From the NCBI RefSeq assembly GCF_001653135.1, contig NZ_BDDS01000001.1, positions 372,001 to 436,000 on the forward strand: 64,000 nucleotides of DNA, given 5' to 3'. The translations under genes were made by a program, and so were the position numbers. A model generated the notes under the pieces. That model had not been told where the DNA came from and made no database searches. It saw nothing but the letters and a program-made list of their open reading frames with translations. This document shows positions 1 through 8,946 of this stretch, piece by piece; position 1 is the stretch's first letter; each line of letters begins with the position of its first letter. The stretch is from Pseudoalteromonas neustonica (lineage in GTDB: Bacteria > Pseudomonadota > Gammaproteobacteria > Enterobacterales > Alteromonadaceae).

Positions 1-197
1 TATTTAGCTTCAATGGCGACAAGTGGCGTGTCGCCATTCATGGTCATGGGTTTAAACACCAAATTATTTAAAATTGAATAGGCGTAAAGTGTTAAACCAA
101 GGCCAATTGAGACAATCAAGATGGTTAAAGCAGTAAACATTGGCTTTTTTAGTAACATTCGTGCGGTATATTTTAACTCGATAGCTAATGACATCAT
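1..197 (-). CDS. MacB/FtsX-type ABC transporter permease, N-terminal fragment (cut by window start)
   Basis: Reading from base 197 leftward gives a protein starting MMSLAIELKYTARMLLKKP, followed by one hydrophobic helix (about residues 20-42) and the beginning of a soluble domain. This is the usual N-terminus of MacB-like permeases, whose first helix precedes a large periplasmic domain. It is the third gene of a minus-strand operon, 9 bases after the ATPase gene, and should form the membrane part of that exporter. Only about 65 residues are in the window, so the subfamily cannot be judged. ATG at 194 is an equally good start. Confidence 0.8.
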   Translation of the reverse strand, partial: MMSLAIELKYTARMLLKKPMFTALTILIVSIGLGLTLYAYSILNNLVFKPMTMNGDTPLVAIEAK

Positions 198-206
198 TTT
201 GTCCTT

Positions 207-935
207 TTATACCGTAATTGCAGCTGACTGCTGATTGTTTTCGTGATCGGCAACAATCTTGCCATCGAATATTTCAATTGTGCGTTTTGCACGACTCGCG
301 CCACGCGGATCATGAGTAACCATGCAAATAGTCGCGCCTTCTTGGTGAAGTTGGTCGAGTAAGTTCATCACCGCTTGCGCATTTTTTGAATCAAGGTTAC
401 CAGTGGGCTCATCGGCTAAAATAATCGACGGGTTGCCTGCTATCGCTCTGGCTACGGCAACGCGTTGCTGCTGCCCACCTGATAACTGAGAAGGAAAGTG
501 ATTAACTCGGTGAGCCATGTCAACTTTGGCTAAAGCATCAGCAACCATGGTTTTACGTTGCTCTTTGCTAATGTCTTTACGATAGGTTAATGGCAGCTCA
601 ACATTTTCGGCAACGGTTAAATCACTAATTAAGTTAAAGGCCTGAAATATAAAACCAATTTTTTCATTGCGAATATGTGCGCGCTCATCACGATCAAGGT
701 TTGACACGTCGTGATTAGCTAATAAATAATGTCCTTGCGAAAGGTTATCTAATAAACCCAATAAAGAAAGTAACGTAGATTTTCCACAGCCTGACGGGCC
801 TGTTATTGCAATGTATTCACCTTGGTTAATCAACAGGTTTATGTCATTTAAGGCATGGGTTTCAATGTCATCAGCAACAAAAACTTTTTTCAGTTGTTTG
901 AGTTCGACTAGTACAGGGTTTGAGTGCGTTTTCAT
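207..935 (-). CDS. MacB/LolD-type ABC transporter ATP-binding protein
   Basis: Full-length (242 residues) ABC ATPase. It has a Walker A GPSGCGKST near residue 46, the Q-loop in FIFQAFNLI, the signature LSGGQQQR near residue 152, Walker B IILADEPTGNLDS and a switch histidine in MVTHD. The ADEPTGNLDS wording is typical of the MacB/LolD/FtsE group, which powers trans-envelope export or lipoprotein release rather than uptake. The gene lies between an HlyD-like adaptor (8-base gap upstream) and an FtsX-type permease, so it is most likely the motor of a tripartite efflux system. The substrate cannot be told from sequence. Confidence 0.93.
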   Translation of the reverse strand: MKTHSNPVLVELKQLKKVFVADDIETHALNDINLLINQGEYIAITGPSGCGKSTLLSLLGLLDNLSQGHYLLANHDVSNLDRDERAHIRNEKIGFIFQAFNLISDLTVAENVELPLTYRKDISKEQRKTMVADALAKVDMAHRVNHFPSQLSGGQQQRVAVARAIAGNPSIILADEPTGNLDSKNAQAVMNLLDQLHQEGATICMVTHDPRGASRAKRTIEIFDGKIVADHENNQQSAAITV

Positions 936-943
936 AGTGCTTC

Positions 944-2197
944 CTAATTAATTTTTATTTGTTGATGACCATCCCACGCGGAGACATCTGAGACGACAAT
1001 GTTGTTGCCTGTCGCTAATCCTTGTTTTATTTCAATATGGGTTGCTGACATTTGTCCAAATTCGACTGTTGTTGATTGGGCATATTCGTTGGCTGTATCT
1101 AATGCGTAAATGGTGCCTGTGCTGTTTGCTTTAGCAAACATGGGACGTTTTACAAATAACACATCATCGAGTTTTGCTATTTCAATAATGCCGTCAACAG
1201 ACAGTTCAGGGCGTGCTTCTTTTGGAATGTCACCGACTAATTCAACATCGACTTGTACAGAGCCATTGATCACCGCAGGATCAATGCGTTTGACAATGCC
1301 TGTTGTGATATTTGCGCGGGTGTCGATGGTGACGTGTTGACCTAGAGCAACATGGCTGACTTGTTTTTCGGGAACGCGTAGTTCAGCTAAAAATTCGCCA
1401 CTTTTGGCAAGGCGGGCTAGATTAGTGCCTGCATTTACACGTTGGCCAAGCTCCAGCGGCATTTCTTGTACAATACTATCAATCGTTGCTTTAACCGTTA
1501 AGCCGTCCACTTGGCTTTGCATTCTGCTGACTATATGCTGCATGCGTTTTGATCGCGCTGAAAATGCTTTTATTTGTGCTTGCATGTTTTCGCGGCTTTT
1601 TAGTAAACGCTTTTGTTCTAGTAGCCAACGCTGCTTAAATTGGTTTACATCAATTTTTACTTCTTCATGAGCTATTTTTGATACCGCGACGATATCTTGT
1701 GCAATTAAAGATTCTTGCGCATTAAGTGTTAGTAGGGCACGTTCATAATTTAATTGGCTATTGATCACTAAAGCTTCTTGATCAAATACTTGTGACTCAA
1801 GGGCAATTTTTTGAGCATGAAGTTGCGCCTTCATTTCTTCTAATTCCCACTGGCTTTCTTCAAGTTGTTGCTCAAGCTCCGGGTTACTTAAAACCATTAA
1901 GATATCGTCAACTTTTACGCTGGCACCGGCTTTAGCATAAATAGCTTCAACACGACCACTGATATTGGTGGCTACCCAGCGAATATCTTTGGGTACAAGC
2001 ACTCCGATACCACGAACGGTCACCTCAAATTGCCCCCGTTTTACGGTATCGATTAACAAGGTGTCTTTAGTGGCAATTATATTACTGACATTTGAGCGTG
2101 ATATTTGCCAAATCACCATCACTAATACTAAGCATATCCCAGCAATAATATAAGGTTTCTTGTTTGCTGCTTTTTGTTTTTTTCGGATTATATCCAT
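944..2197 (-). CDS. HlyD/MacA-type periplasmic adaptor of an ABC efflux system
   Basis: 417 residues with one N-terminal anchor helix (about 15-33), a split biotinyl-lipoyl half (VEAIYAKAGASVKVDDILM), a long coiled coil around residues 105-225 with many Q, E and L, the second lipoyl half (GLTVKATIDSIVQEM) and beta-barrel domains. This is the order seen in membrane-fusion proteins that bridge an inner-membrane ABC transporter to an outer-membrane channel. It is the first gene of the operon with the ATPase and permease. A probable sigma-54 promoter sits just upstream on the minus strand (2235-2250). The outer-membrane partner is not in the window. Confidence 0.9.
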   Translation of the reverse strand: MDIIRKKQKAANKKPYIIAGICLVLVMVIWQISRSNVSNIIATKDTLLIDTVKRGQFEVTVRGIGVLVPKDIRWVATNISGRVEAIYAKAGASVKVDDILMVLSNPELEQQLEESQWELEEMKAQLHAQKIALESQVFDQEALVINSQLNYERALLTLNAQESLIAQDIVAVSKIAHEEVKIDVNQFKQRWLLEQKRLLKSRENMQAQIKAFSARSKRMQHIVSRMQSQVDGLTVKATIDSIVQEMPLELGQRVNAGTNLARLAKSGEFLAELRVPEKQVSHVALGQHVTIDTRANITTGIVKRIDPAVINGSVQVDVELVGDIPKEARPELSVDGIIEIAKLDDVLFVKRPMFAKANSTGTIYALDTANEYAQSTTVEFGQMSATHIEIKQGLATGNNIVVSDVSAWDGHQQIKIN

Positions 2198-2234
2198 TTA
2201 AAGTAACTTAAAAATGCTGATCATAACTAGATAT

Positions 2235-2250
2235 AGCAGTTTCAATGCCA
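2235..2250 (-). promoter_or_regulatory. Probable sigma-54 (-24/-12) promoter of the efflux operon
   Basis: On the minus strand the bases read TGGCATTGAAACTGCT. The invariant GG and GC of sigma-54 promoters are separated by exactly 10 bases, and TGGCA and TGC match the -24/-12 consensus. Transcription would start about 12 bases after the GC, near 2224, giving a leader of about 27 bases before the adaptor start at 2197. Two direct repeats lie 60-115 bases upstream, where an enhancer-binding activator would bind. Confidence 0.6.
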
Positions 2251-2310
2251 ATAAAAATAACCTTTAATTATCAATTGACTAATTTTTATTTTGCACAGAG
2301 TAAAGTCACA

Positions 2311-2363
2311 GTGTGTCGATAATGGGACTGATAAAAAGGCGCGGTGTGTCGTTATTGGGATCG
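2311..2363 (-). promoter_or_regulatory. Pair of direct repeats, candidate activator (enhancer) sites
   Basis: GTGTGTCGATAATGGGACTG at 2311-2330 and GTGTGTCGTTATTGGGATCG at 2344-2363 match at 16 of 20 positions and start 33 bases apart, close to three helical turns. They lie upstream of the sigma-54-like promoter for the minus-strand efflux operon, which is the usual place for an NtrC-type activator. No such activator gene is in the window; it may lie beyond the left edge. The repeats also lie just past the end of the LysE-type gene, so a 3'-end role cannot be excluded. Confidence 0.5.
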
Positions 2364-2378
2364 CTTTAATTAAAAAAT

Positions 2379-2972
2379 TTAGAGCATACTAAAAAGTACA
2401 GAAGCGACGAGCAGTATCGCCATAAAAATATTGAACGCTTGTAGACGTTCAGGGCGGTTTAGGCATATTTGTAATTTTTGCCCAAGTAATGTCCACGCGC
2501 TGACACAAGGCAAATTTACCAAGCCAAAAATAACACCGACAATCACGACCGCCCCGATGCCTTTAGAAGGCGCATATACACTCACTGCGCTTAATGCCAT
2601 GGTCCACGCTTTCGGGTTTACCCATTGAAATAAAGCCGCTTGGACAAAGGTAAAGGGTTTAGTATCGCCATTTTCAGCGCCAACAGGTGTTTTATTACTG
2701 GCAATTTTATAAGCAAGATAAAGTAAATAAGCAATACAAAGCACTTTTAATAGTTGATAACTTAACGGAAAAACATCAAATAATTGCATTACTCCTAAAC
2801 CAACCAGCACGAGCATTATCACAAAGCCAATTGTTACGCCCAATAAGTGTGGCAAAGTGCGCCTAAAACCAAAGTTAGCGCCAGAGTTCATCAGCATTAA
2901 GTTATTAGGCCCAGGCGTGACAGAAGAAACAAGCGCAAATAGCGCCAATGCTGATAATAATTCAATATTCAT
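2379..2972 (-). CDS. LysE/RhtB-family amino-acid exporter
   Basis: 197 residues, the standard length of the family, with about six membrane helices. The N-terminal signature VSSVTPGPNNLMLMNSGANF matches the PGPN motif of LysE/RhtB translocators, and FQWVNPKAWTMALS is the second conserved motif. Such proteins export amino acids or derivatives across the inner membrane. The gene diverges from an Lrp/AsnC-type regulator at 3076, the usual pairing in which the regulator senses an amino acid and controls the exporter. The substrate is not determined. Confidence 0.93.
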   Translation of the reverse strand: MNIELLSALALFALVSSVTPGPNNLMLMNSGANFGFRRTLPHLLGVTIGFVIMLVLVGLGVMQLFDVFPLSYQLLKVLCIAYLLYLAYKIASNKTPVGAENGDTKPFTFVQAALFQWVNPKAWTMALSAVSVYAPSKGIGAVVIVGVIFGLVNLPCVSAWTLLGQKLQICLNRPERLQAFNIFMAILLVASVLFSML

Positions 2973-3075
2973 ATTTAATGCTCACTTAGTTGCTTGTATT
3001 TATGCAATTATATGTTTATTACCTCGCAATTTTTTCGCTTATTAATGCAACTAAAATTATTTTTGACAATTTAAA

Positions 3076-3525
3076 ATGAAAAAAGATCGAATAAACGACA
3101 GAATATTGCAAGAGCTAAAGCTCAATGGCCGAATTGCAAATGCTGAGCTTGCAGAGCGAGTTGGTTTATCGCCATCAGCTTGTTTGCGCCGTGTGCAAGA
3201 ATTAGAAAAAATAGGTGTGATCACGGGGTATCGTGCAGTGATAAATAATCATGCGTTTGGGCTGGGGTTTGTTGCATATGTTGGTGTGGGCTTAAATGAG
3301 CATTCTACTAAATCACAACGTACTTTTGAGCAAGCGCTGGAGTTTATTGATGAAGTAAAAGAATGTCACAATGTGACCGGTGCATTTGAGTATTTATTAC
3401 GAATAGAAACCGCAGATATTAAATCTTATAAAGCGTTTCATGCGGATGTGCTAGGGTCAATACCACAAGTGCGTACAATAACCTCTCATGTTGTGATGGA
3501 TTCACCTAAAGATGAGCGGGCGTAG
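3076..3525 (+). CDS. Lrp/AsnC-family transcriptional regulator
   Basis: 149 residues. The N-terminal winged helix-turn-helix contains NAELAERVGLSPSACLRRV (about residues 18-37), followed by the linker and a RAM ligand-binding domain with the GAFEYLLRIE strand near residue 106. These proteins act as amino-acid-responsive octameric regulators in the cytoplasm. It diverges from the LysE-type exporter with a 103-base intergenic region and is probably its regulator. A strong terminator hairpin follows at 3558-3596. Confidence 0.93.
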   Translation: MKKDRINDRILQELKLNGRIANAELAERVGLSPSACLRRVQELEKIGVITGYRAVINNHAFGLGFVAYVGVGLNEHSTKSQRTFEQALEFIDEVKECHNVTGAFEYLLRIETADIKSYKAFHADVLGSIPQVRTITSHVVMDSPKDERA

Positions 3526-3557
3526 AAGCTAATTTATCTGCGATTAATTTAGCCATT

Positions 3558-3596
3558 AAAGTACCTGCGTTAATTTTTGAACGAAGGTACTTTTTT
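3558..3596 (+). terminator. Rho-independent terminator after the Lrp/AsnC gene
   Basis: AAAGTACCTGCGTT pairs with AACGAAGGTACTTT over 14 positions with one mismatch, around an 8-base loop, and the right arm runs into six T. It lies 32 bases after the regulator stop. The minus-strand HugZ-like gene ends at 3643, so the hairpin may serve both directions. Confidence 0.8.
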
Positions 3597-3642
3597 GATA
3601 AAGCGACAGCTTAAGCGTTTATAAATCCGACTTTTGAGCTAA

Positions 3643-4368
3643 CTACTCACTTTCTCCACGGGCAGCTTTTGTTAATTTAACTAATGCCTTACGCACAGCC
3701 ATTGGGCTGTCACAAAGCACATTAAATGCAATGTAATAGTTACGTTGTTGGCTTTGCAGGTAAAACCCCTGTGGTAATAGGCCGCTCATAATGGGTGATG
3801 GGTCATTTACATTGCAGTGTTGTTTTAAAATTAAGCTCATGGCATCTAGATGATCGCCGTTCATATGCTCAATCATATGTTGTTCTTGTTCTTCATCCCA
3901 CGGCTTAGAGGGTTGTAGCCACTCATCTTGTTCTAACCAAAATATTTTTCCAAAGCCCCCGATATAACGCACGCGTATTGCATCTAATTGCCAAAGATTA
4001 AAATCATGAGCGTTACGATAGCTTTGTGCTTCTGGGTAAAGGACTATGTATTTGTCGATTAACGATTCAGCTTTATCGGTGTCAACTAAACGGCCATCAC
4101 CCACAATTGTTACACGGCCATGCTCATTTTGATCGCCTTGCTCGGCGGCATCAAATACCGTTAAACTCATGCGGCTATCATGTTGTAGGTTTTTGGTATG
4201 CTGGGCGATATTGCTAATAAAAAAGTAAATACGGCCTTGCTCGTCGCACATATAAGGGGCGACGGAGCCAAAAGGGTATCCTCTTAAGTTATGAGAAAGG
4301 GTCGACATAACCCCACTACTTTTTGTGAATACTAACGTTTTTGCATCGTGAAGGGCTTGCTGCCTCAT
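3643..4368 (-). CDS. HugZ-family heme-utilization / pyridoxamine-oxidase-fold protein
   Basis: 241 residues from ATG at 4368, chosen because AGGA lies 6 bases before it; the frame opens 9 codons earlier at a TTG without a ribosome-binding site. The N-terminal two thirds has the split-barrel FMN-binding-like fold (GYPFGSVAPYMCDEQGRIYFFIS; MSLTVFDA), and the C-terminus has the DUF2470-like segment HMIEHMNGDHLDAM with conserved histidines. HugZ-type proteins of Campylobacter and Helicobacter degrade heme for iron release. A weak Fur-like box lies about 80-100 bases upstream. Heme oxygenase activity here is inferred from the family only. Confidence 0.85.
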   Translation of the reverse strand: MRQQALHDAKTLVFTKSSGVMSTLSHNLRGYPFGSVAPYMCDEQGRIYFFISNIAQHTKNLQHDSRMSLTVFDAAEQGDQNEHGRVTIVGDGRLVDTDKAESLIDKYIVLYPEAQSYRNAHDFNLWQLDAIRVRYIGGFGKIFWLEQDEWLQPSKPWDEEQEQHMIEHMNGDHLDAMSLILKQHCNVNDPSPIMSGLLPQGFYLQSQQRNYYIAFNVLCDSPMAVRKALVKLTKAARGESE

Positions 4369-4448
4369 AAAAATTCCTGGCGTTGAAAGTCGCAAAATCT
4401 AGATTTGTTTATTGTTACACGTAATTCTGCTGTTAAAATGACTATTTT

Positions 4449-4467
4449 GCAAATGATTCTTGTTTAC
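4449..4467 (-). promoter_or_regulatory. Weak Fur-box-like sequence upstream of the HugZ-like gene
   Basis: On the minus strand the 19 bases GTAAACAAGAATCATTTGC agree with the classical 19-bp Fur consensus at 12 positions, including the block AATCATT. It lies between the divergent HugZ-like gene and the RND adaptor gene. The match is marginal and rests mainly on the functional link to heme and iron. Confidence 0.3.
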
Positions 4468-4596
4468 GGTGGAGTGATTGCTTTATATTAGGCACATTCT
4501 TATCAAGTTGCTCATGCATGTTGTTACTTGTTGGCGTTAATCGAAATTTTATCCAAGCACTCATGCGGTGTTAATAGGATAGAAAAGGGAGTTATT

Positions 4597-5661
4597 TTGA
4601 ATATTTATAAGTATTATTGGTATGTATGCTTGATGCTTTTTAGTGCATTTAGCTCTGCGGCTGAGACCGTTAATGTTGTTACCCAGCAAGTTGAGCAGCA
4701 GCAACTTGCTCCTAAAGTGACGCTTACGGGGTCATTAAAAGCGCAGCGTCATGCGCAACTTTCGGTACTTGCTGAAGGGGTAGTCACCGATATTTATGCT
4801 GAGGCAGGTCAATACCTAAAACAAGGCGAACCTTTACTCGCGTTAGATTCCGCATTAATTAAAGCACAATTACAAGCCAATAAAGCGGCTGTAGCTCGTG
4901 CGCAAGTAACCGTTGATGATGCTAAGCGTCGTTATACTGAAGCGCAATCTTTATCCAAACAAAAATTATTTGCAGAGACCGAACTTGCGCAGCGCTACGC
5001 AGCCGTTAAAGGTGCTCAAGCAAGTTTACTTGAAGCCCAAGCGAACGAAACTTACCAACAACAGCTTTTAGTGCGTCATCAGCTAGTTGCTCCTTTTAGT
5101 GGCATTATTGCTAAGCGTATGGTGAATGTAGGGGAGTGGGTTACCCGTGGTCAAAGCGCCTTTGAATTAGTGAACAATGACAAGCTGTGGCTTGATTTAT
5201 ATATGCCTCAAGAGCACTTTGCAGCAATAGATATTGAAACCATAGTTGAAGTGTATTTAGCTTCACGGCCAAATGAAGCATTTACAGCAACAGTCATTGC
5301 GAAAGTACCTGTGATAAATATCACTCATCGTAGTTTTTTATTGCGTTTACAACTTAATAATACGGGTGACTTACAAGTTGGTTTATCGGCAAGTGCAGCA
5401 GTGTCATTAAAGCCAACGGCTAAAGCCAGTGTTGTTATCGATAGAGATGCGCTGTTACGCCACCCTGATGGAGGCTTTAGTGTTTTTACTGTGCTTGAAG
5501 GAGTCGCTGTAAGGCAAAGTGTTCAAGTAGGCGCGCGTATGAATAGCCAAGTAGAAGTAATTGAAGGTCTAAAAGCTGGGCAATGGGTGGTAACTCAAGG
5601 CAATGAATTATTACAAGATGGTCAAGCAGTTAAGACGATATCGCCAACGGGGATTCAATAA
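4597..5661 (+). CDS. RND efflux periplasmic adaptor (membrane fusion protein)
   Basis: About 354 residues from TTG at 4597, which has GGGAG 5 bases upstream and gives a clean signal peptide (MNIYKYYWYVCLMLFSAFSS, then cleavage near AAE). The frame is open further upstream, but that extension lacks a ribosome-binding site. A lipoyl domain (VVTDIYAEAGQYLKQGEPLL), a short coiled-coil hairpin (residues about 80-145), the second lipoyl half and beta-barrel domains follow in the order of AcrA/MexA-type adaptors. It overlaps the pump gene by one base (TAATG). No outer-membrane channel gene is adjacent, so a shared TolC-like partner is likely. Confidence 0.9.
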   Translation: MNIYKYYWYVCLMLFSAFSSAAETVNVVTQQVEQQQLAPKVTLTGSLKAQRHAQLSVLAEGVVTDIYAEAGQYLKQGEPLLALDSALIKAQLQANKAAVARAQVTVDDAKRRYTEAQSLSKQKLFAETELAQRYAAVKGAQASLLEAQANETYQQQLLVRHQLVAPFSGIIAKRMVNVGEWVTRGQSAFELVNNDKLWLDLYMPQEHFAAIDIETIVEVYLASRPNEAFTATVIAKVPVINITHRSFLLRLQLNNTGDLQVGLSASAAVSLKPTAKASVVIDRDALLRHPDGGFSVFTVLEGVAVRQSVQVGARMNSQVEVIEGLKAGQWVVTQGNELLQDGQAVKTISPTGIQ

Positions 5662-8600
5662 TGCTCGAAGGCGCAGTTAAACATGCAACATTGGTGACGG
5701 TTGCGGTACTTATTGCATGTATTTTAGGATTAGTAGCCGCGTTTAAAATTCCTGTTCAGATGATCCCTGATTTAGATGTTCGCACTATCACTGTGGTGAC
5801 CCAATGGCCAGGTGCTACACCACAAGATGTTGAAAAAGAAATACTCATAGAGCAAGAACGCTATTTACGCTCGCTCCCAAATTTAAAGCGTATGTCGAGT
5901 TATGCAAATACCGGCGAAGCTGAGGTTGAACTCGAGTTCCCATTTGGCGTTGATGTTAATGAGGCGCTTATCAATGTTAGTAACGCATTAGCACAAGTGC
6001 CTGATTACCCAGAAAACGTCGATCAACCCGTGCTCTACAGTAGCTCATTTTCATCCAATGCTTTTATGTTTTTTTCATTAAAACCGCAGGCGGGTAATCC
6101 GCTTAATATCGATATCGACATGCTACGTGATTTTGCCCAAGATAACGTACGTCCAGAAATGGAACGTGTGGCTGGTGTATCACAGGTTAGCGTTCGAGGC
6201 GGGGCGTTGTATCAAATACAGATATTGATCGATCAGCAAAAGCTTGCAAGTCGAAATATTAGTTTGATAGCAGTGCGAAATGCGATACGTAGCCGCAATC
6301 AAGATGCTTCAGCGGGTGATATAGATAGCGGAAAACGCCGTTACTTACTGCGTATGGTTGGGCGCTTTCAATCGGCGCAAGAACTAGAAGAGTTAGTCAT
6401 TGCTCAGCATGAAGACCGCACTGTACGTCTTAAAGATGTTGCGAAAATAAAATTAGACCATTATGAACTGAGAAACATTTCTTATAACGATGGCGAGCGT
6501 AATTTAATGCTATCGGTACGCCGCGAAAGTGGCTCAAATGTAATGGCAATTAAAGACGAAATGACGCAAGTTGTACAGCGTATTAACCGTGATTTATTAG
6601 CGCAAAATGGCCTGCAATTAACCCTACTCAGTGACGACGTGCGTTATGTAAAAGGCTCAGTTAAAAATGTATGGACTAACTTAGCTATTGGGGCGTTACT
6701 GGCAACTTTAGTGATGTTCTGGTTTTTAAAAAGCCCGCGTTCTACGTTGATTGGTGTAATGGGTGTACCAATTTGTACGATTGCCGCATTTTTAGGTTTA
6801 TTACTCTTTGAGCGAACCATTAATGTTATTTCATTAGCGGGGGTTGCCTTTGCGATTGGCATGACGGTTGATAATACCATTGTGGTACTTGAAAATATTG
6901 AGCAAGCTAAACAACGTGGTCTGTCAAAATTAGCAGCCGCTATTGCTGGCGTGCAAGAAGTATGGCCTGCGGTTTTAGCTTCAACAATGACCACAGTATT
7001 GGTGTTTGCACCTATTTTATTTATTACACAAGAAGCTGGCCAGTTGTACTCAGATGTTGCGATTGCCATTTCTGGGGCCATTATAGCTTCTATGCTGGTC
7101 GCGTTATTAGTTGTACCCGCGGCTTCTGCACGGTTTGCTTGTGTAACAAAGTCTGATGGCACAATGACATCGAAAATGCGACTACCTCAGTTTATTCCTG
7201 CATTTTTAGCCTCTAAAGTTCAGCGTTCAGTGTGTGTTGTTGTGGCTGTAATCGGTTTAATTGGTGGCGCTTGGTTATTTATGCCGGAAGCCGAATACCT
7301 TCCTGAAGGTGAAGAACCAAAAGCGTTTTCAATGATGATAGCACCCCCAGGATATAACTTGAGCCATATGCAAAAAATTGGTGATGAGTTATTGACCTAT
7401 TTTAATAATCATTTAAATGCACCAAGCAGTGACTTTGCGCAGGGGAAAACCGATTTACCATCATTAAAGTATTATTCGTTATCGGTTGGGGTGGGCAATA
7501 TTTGGTTTTTAAGTGAGCCGAATAATCCAGAGCATATTGACGAAATGATGGCGGCGATAACCGCTAAATTTAAAAGTTACCCAGGAATGCGAGCATTTTC
7601 ATCACGAGGCTCGATTATCTCTAGTAACGACGGTGGTACGCGCGCGGTAGCACTAGATATTAGTGGTACAGAGCAAGTGGACTTATACCGTGCTGCCGAT
7701 GCTGTATACCGCCTTGCGAGTGAGGTGTTTGATAATCCACAAGTTGACTCTGAGCCGTCTTCACTAACGCTTGATCAGCCATTAATTGAAATTCAACCTC
7801 GTTGGCAGCGTCTTGCTGAGGTGGGCATGACCGCCGATGAGCTGGGCTATACCGTTGCAGCACTTAGCGACGGGGCCTATGTTGATGAATTAATTTTAGG
7901 TGATGATAAAGTGGATGTGTTTATATTCTCAGAGGCAGGTAACAAGCAAAGCTTAGAGGGGCTTGAGCAAGCACCCGTCGTAACATCGCAAGGTTTGTTG
8001 CCGTTAAACGCCTTGGCTAATTTAAGCGAAAAAGCCGACAGTGACAGCCTACGCCGAGTAGATGGGCGCCGTACAGTAACTGTTTATATTATTCCACCGA
8101 GAGATGTAGCTCTAGAGCGGGCCCAACAAATGGTCCGAGAAAAACTATTGCCACAGCTGCAAAAGCAGGGCGATTTATTACCTGGGGTAAATATAAGTAT
8201 TGGTGGCGCTGCAGATCAGCTTGAAAAAACACGCAATGCATTAAGCAGTAACTTTATAGTGGCTTTAGCCTTGTGTTATTTGCTTTTAGTGGCAATTTTT
8301 AAACACTGGGGACAGCCTTTATTTATTATGGCAACGGTGCCTTTAGGCATGGCTGGTGGCCTACTTGGATTAAATGCAATTAACGCTGTAGGTTCTGTAT
8401 TTGGTGGGTTTTATCAACCGTTTGATATGATCACTATGCTCGGCTTTTTGATTTTACTGGGCACAGTGGTGAATAACCCAATTTTAATTGTTGATCAAAG
8501 CCGTCGTAATTTAGCCGCAGGGCTTGAGGCTTATCAAGCTGTTATTGGTGCACTGGAAACGCGATTAAAACCAATCGTTATGTCAACAATGACGACCTTA

Positions 8601-8756
8601 TGTGGCTTAGCGCCATTGGTATTTATACCCGGTGAAGGCTCTGAGTTATATCGTGGAGTCGGGATCATTGTCCTATGTGGCATTGCTGTTTCAACGGTTG
8701 TAAGTTTAACCGTATTACCAGCTTTGTTATTAATGGTTTATAAGCGCAAGGATTAA
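5661..8756 (+). CDS. RND-family multidrug-type efflux pump, inner-membrane subunit
   Basis: 1031 residues, normal for HAE1-type RND pumps. It has the N-terminal helix, the porter motif WPGATPQDVEKEILIEQE, the helix-2 region GALLATLVMFWFLKS and AFAIGMTVDNTIVVLENIEQ around residue 400, which carries the proton-relay aspartate in the D-N pattern. The second large periplasmic loop is at about 555-865, and the repeat half ends with LGTVVNNPILIVDQSRR. In this second half the proton-relay position reads VVNN, a difference from the first half that is common in the family. The protein should form a trimer driven by proton flow with the upstream adaptor. The substrate is unknown. Confidence 0.95.
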   Translation: MLEGAVKHATLVTVAVLIACILGLVAAFKIPVQMIPDLDVRTITVVTQWPGATPQDVEKEILIEQERYLRSLPNLKRMSSYANTGEAEVELEFPFGVDVNEALINVSNALAQVPDYPENVDQPVLYSSSFSSNAFMFFSLKPQAGNPLNIDIDMLRDFAQDNVRPEMERVAGVSQVSVRGGALYQIQILIDQQKLASRNISLIAVRNAIRSRNQDASAGDIDSGKRRYLLRMVGRFQSAQELEELVIAQHEDRTVRLKDVAKIKLDHYELRNISYNDGERNLMLSVRRESGSNVMAIKDEMTQVVQRINRDLLAQNGLQLTLLSDDVRYVKGSVKNVWTNLAIGALLATLVMFWFLKSPRSTLIGVMGVPICTIAAFLGLLLFERTINVISLAGVAFAIGMTVDNTIVVLENIEQAKQRGLSKLAAAIAGVQEVWPAVLASTMTTVLVFAPILFITQEAGQLYSDVAIAISGAIIASMLVALLVVPAASARFACVTKSDGTMTSKMRLPQFIPAFLASKVQRSVCVVVAVIGLIGGAWLFMPEAEYLPEGEEPKAFSMMIAPPGYNLSHMQKIGDELLTYFNNHLNAPSSDFAQGKTDLPSLKYYSLSVGVGNIWFLSEPNNPEHIDEMMAAITAKFKSYPGMRAFSSRGSIISSNDGGTRAVALDISGTEQVDLYRAADAVYRLASEVFDNPQVDSEPSSLTLDQPLIEIQPRWQRLAEVGMTADELGYTVAALSDGAYVDELILGDDKVDVFIFSEAGNKQSLEGLEQAPVVTSQGLLPLNALANLSEKADSDSLRRVDGRRTVTVYIIPPRDVALERAQQMVREKLLPQLQKQGDLLPGVNISIGGAADQLEKTRNALSSNFIVALALCYLLLVAIFKHWGQPLFIMATVPLGMAGGLLGLNAINAVGSVFGGFYQPFDMITMLGFLILLGTVVNNPILIVDQSRRNLAAGLEAYQAVIGALETRLKPIVMSTMTTLCGLAPLVFIPGEGSELYRGVGIIVLCGIAVSTVVSLTVLPALLLMVYKRKD

Positions 8757-8809
8757 CACCACGAAATTAAGCTCGGCGTTAGTCGAGCTTAATAGTTAAA
8801 GCTGTGGTG
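8757..8809 (+). terminator. Two-tier hairpin after the RND operon
   Basis: Directly after the pump stop, a perfect 10-bp stem (ATTAAGCTCG at 8766-8775, CGAGCTTAAT at 8784-8793) is enclosed by a second possible pairing of CACCAC (8757-8762) with GTGGTG (8804-8809). There is no T run, so it may act as a transcript-end stabiliser or a weak terminator rather than a classical one. Confidence 0.5.
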
Positions 8810-8946
8810 GTATAAATTGAAATTGCACAGCGTATGAGGTTAATGGCTTACGATTTGGCTTATTTATTTAGCTGATCGTATTTTAAAGCTTTGCTTAGCT
8901 TATTAATGCTGTCATATTTTAGCCCGTAGTTAGAAGGAGTAGCTAA

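Noticed and set aside
6644-7162. 172-codon open frame on the minus strand inside the RND pump gene
   Set aside because: It is antisense to a conserved membrane region of a clear pump gene; the protein has no domain character and the frame is a by-product of codon use.
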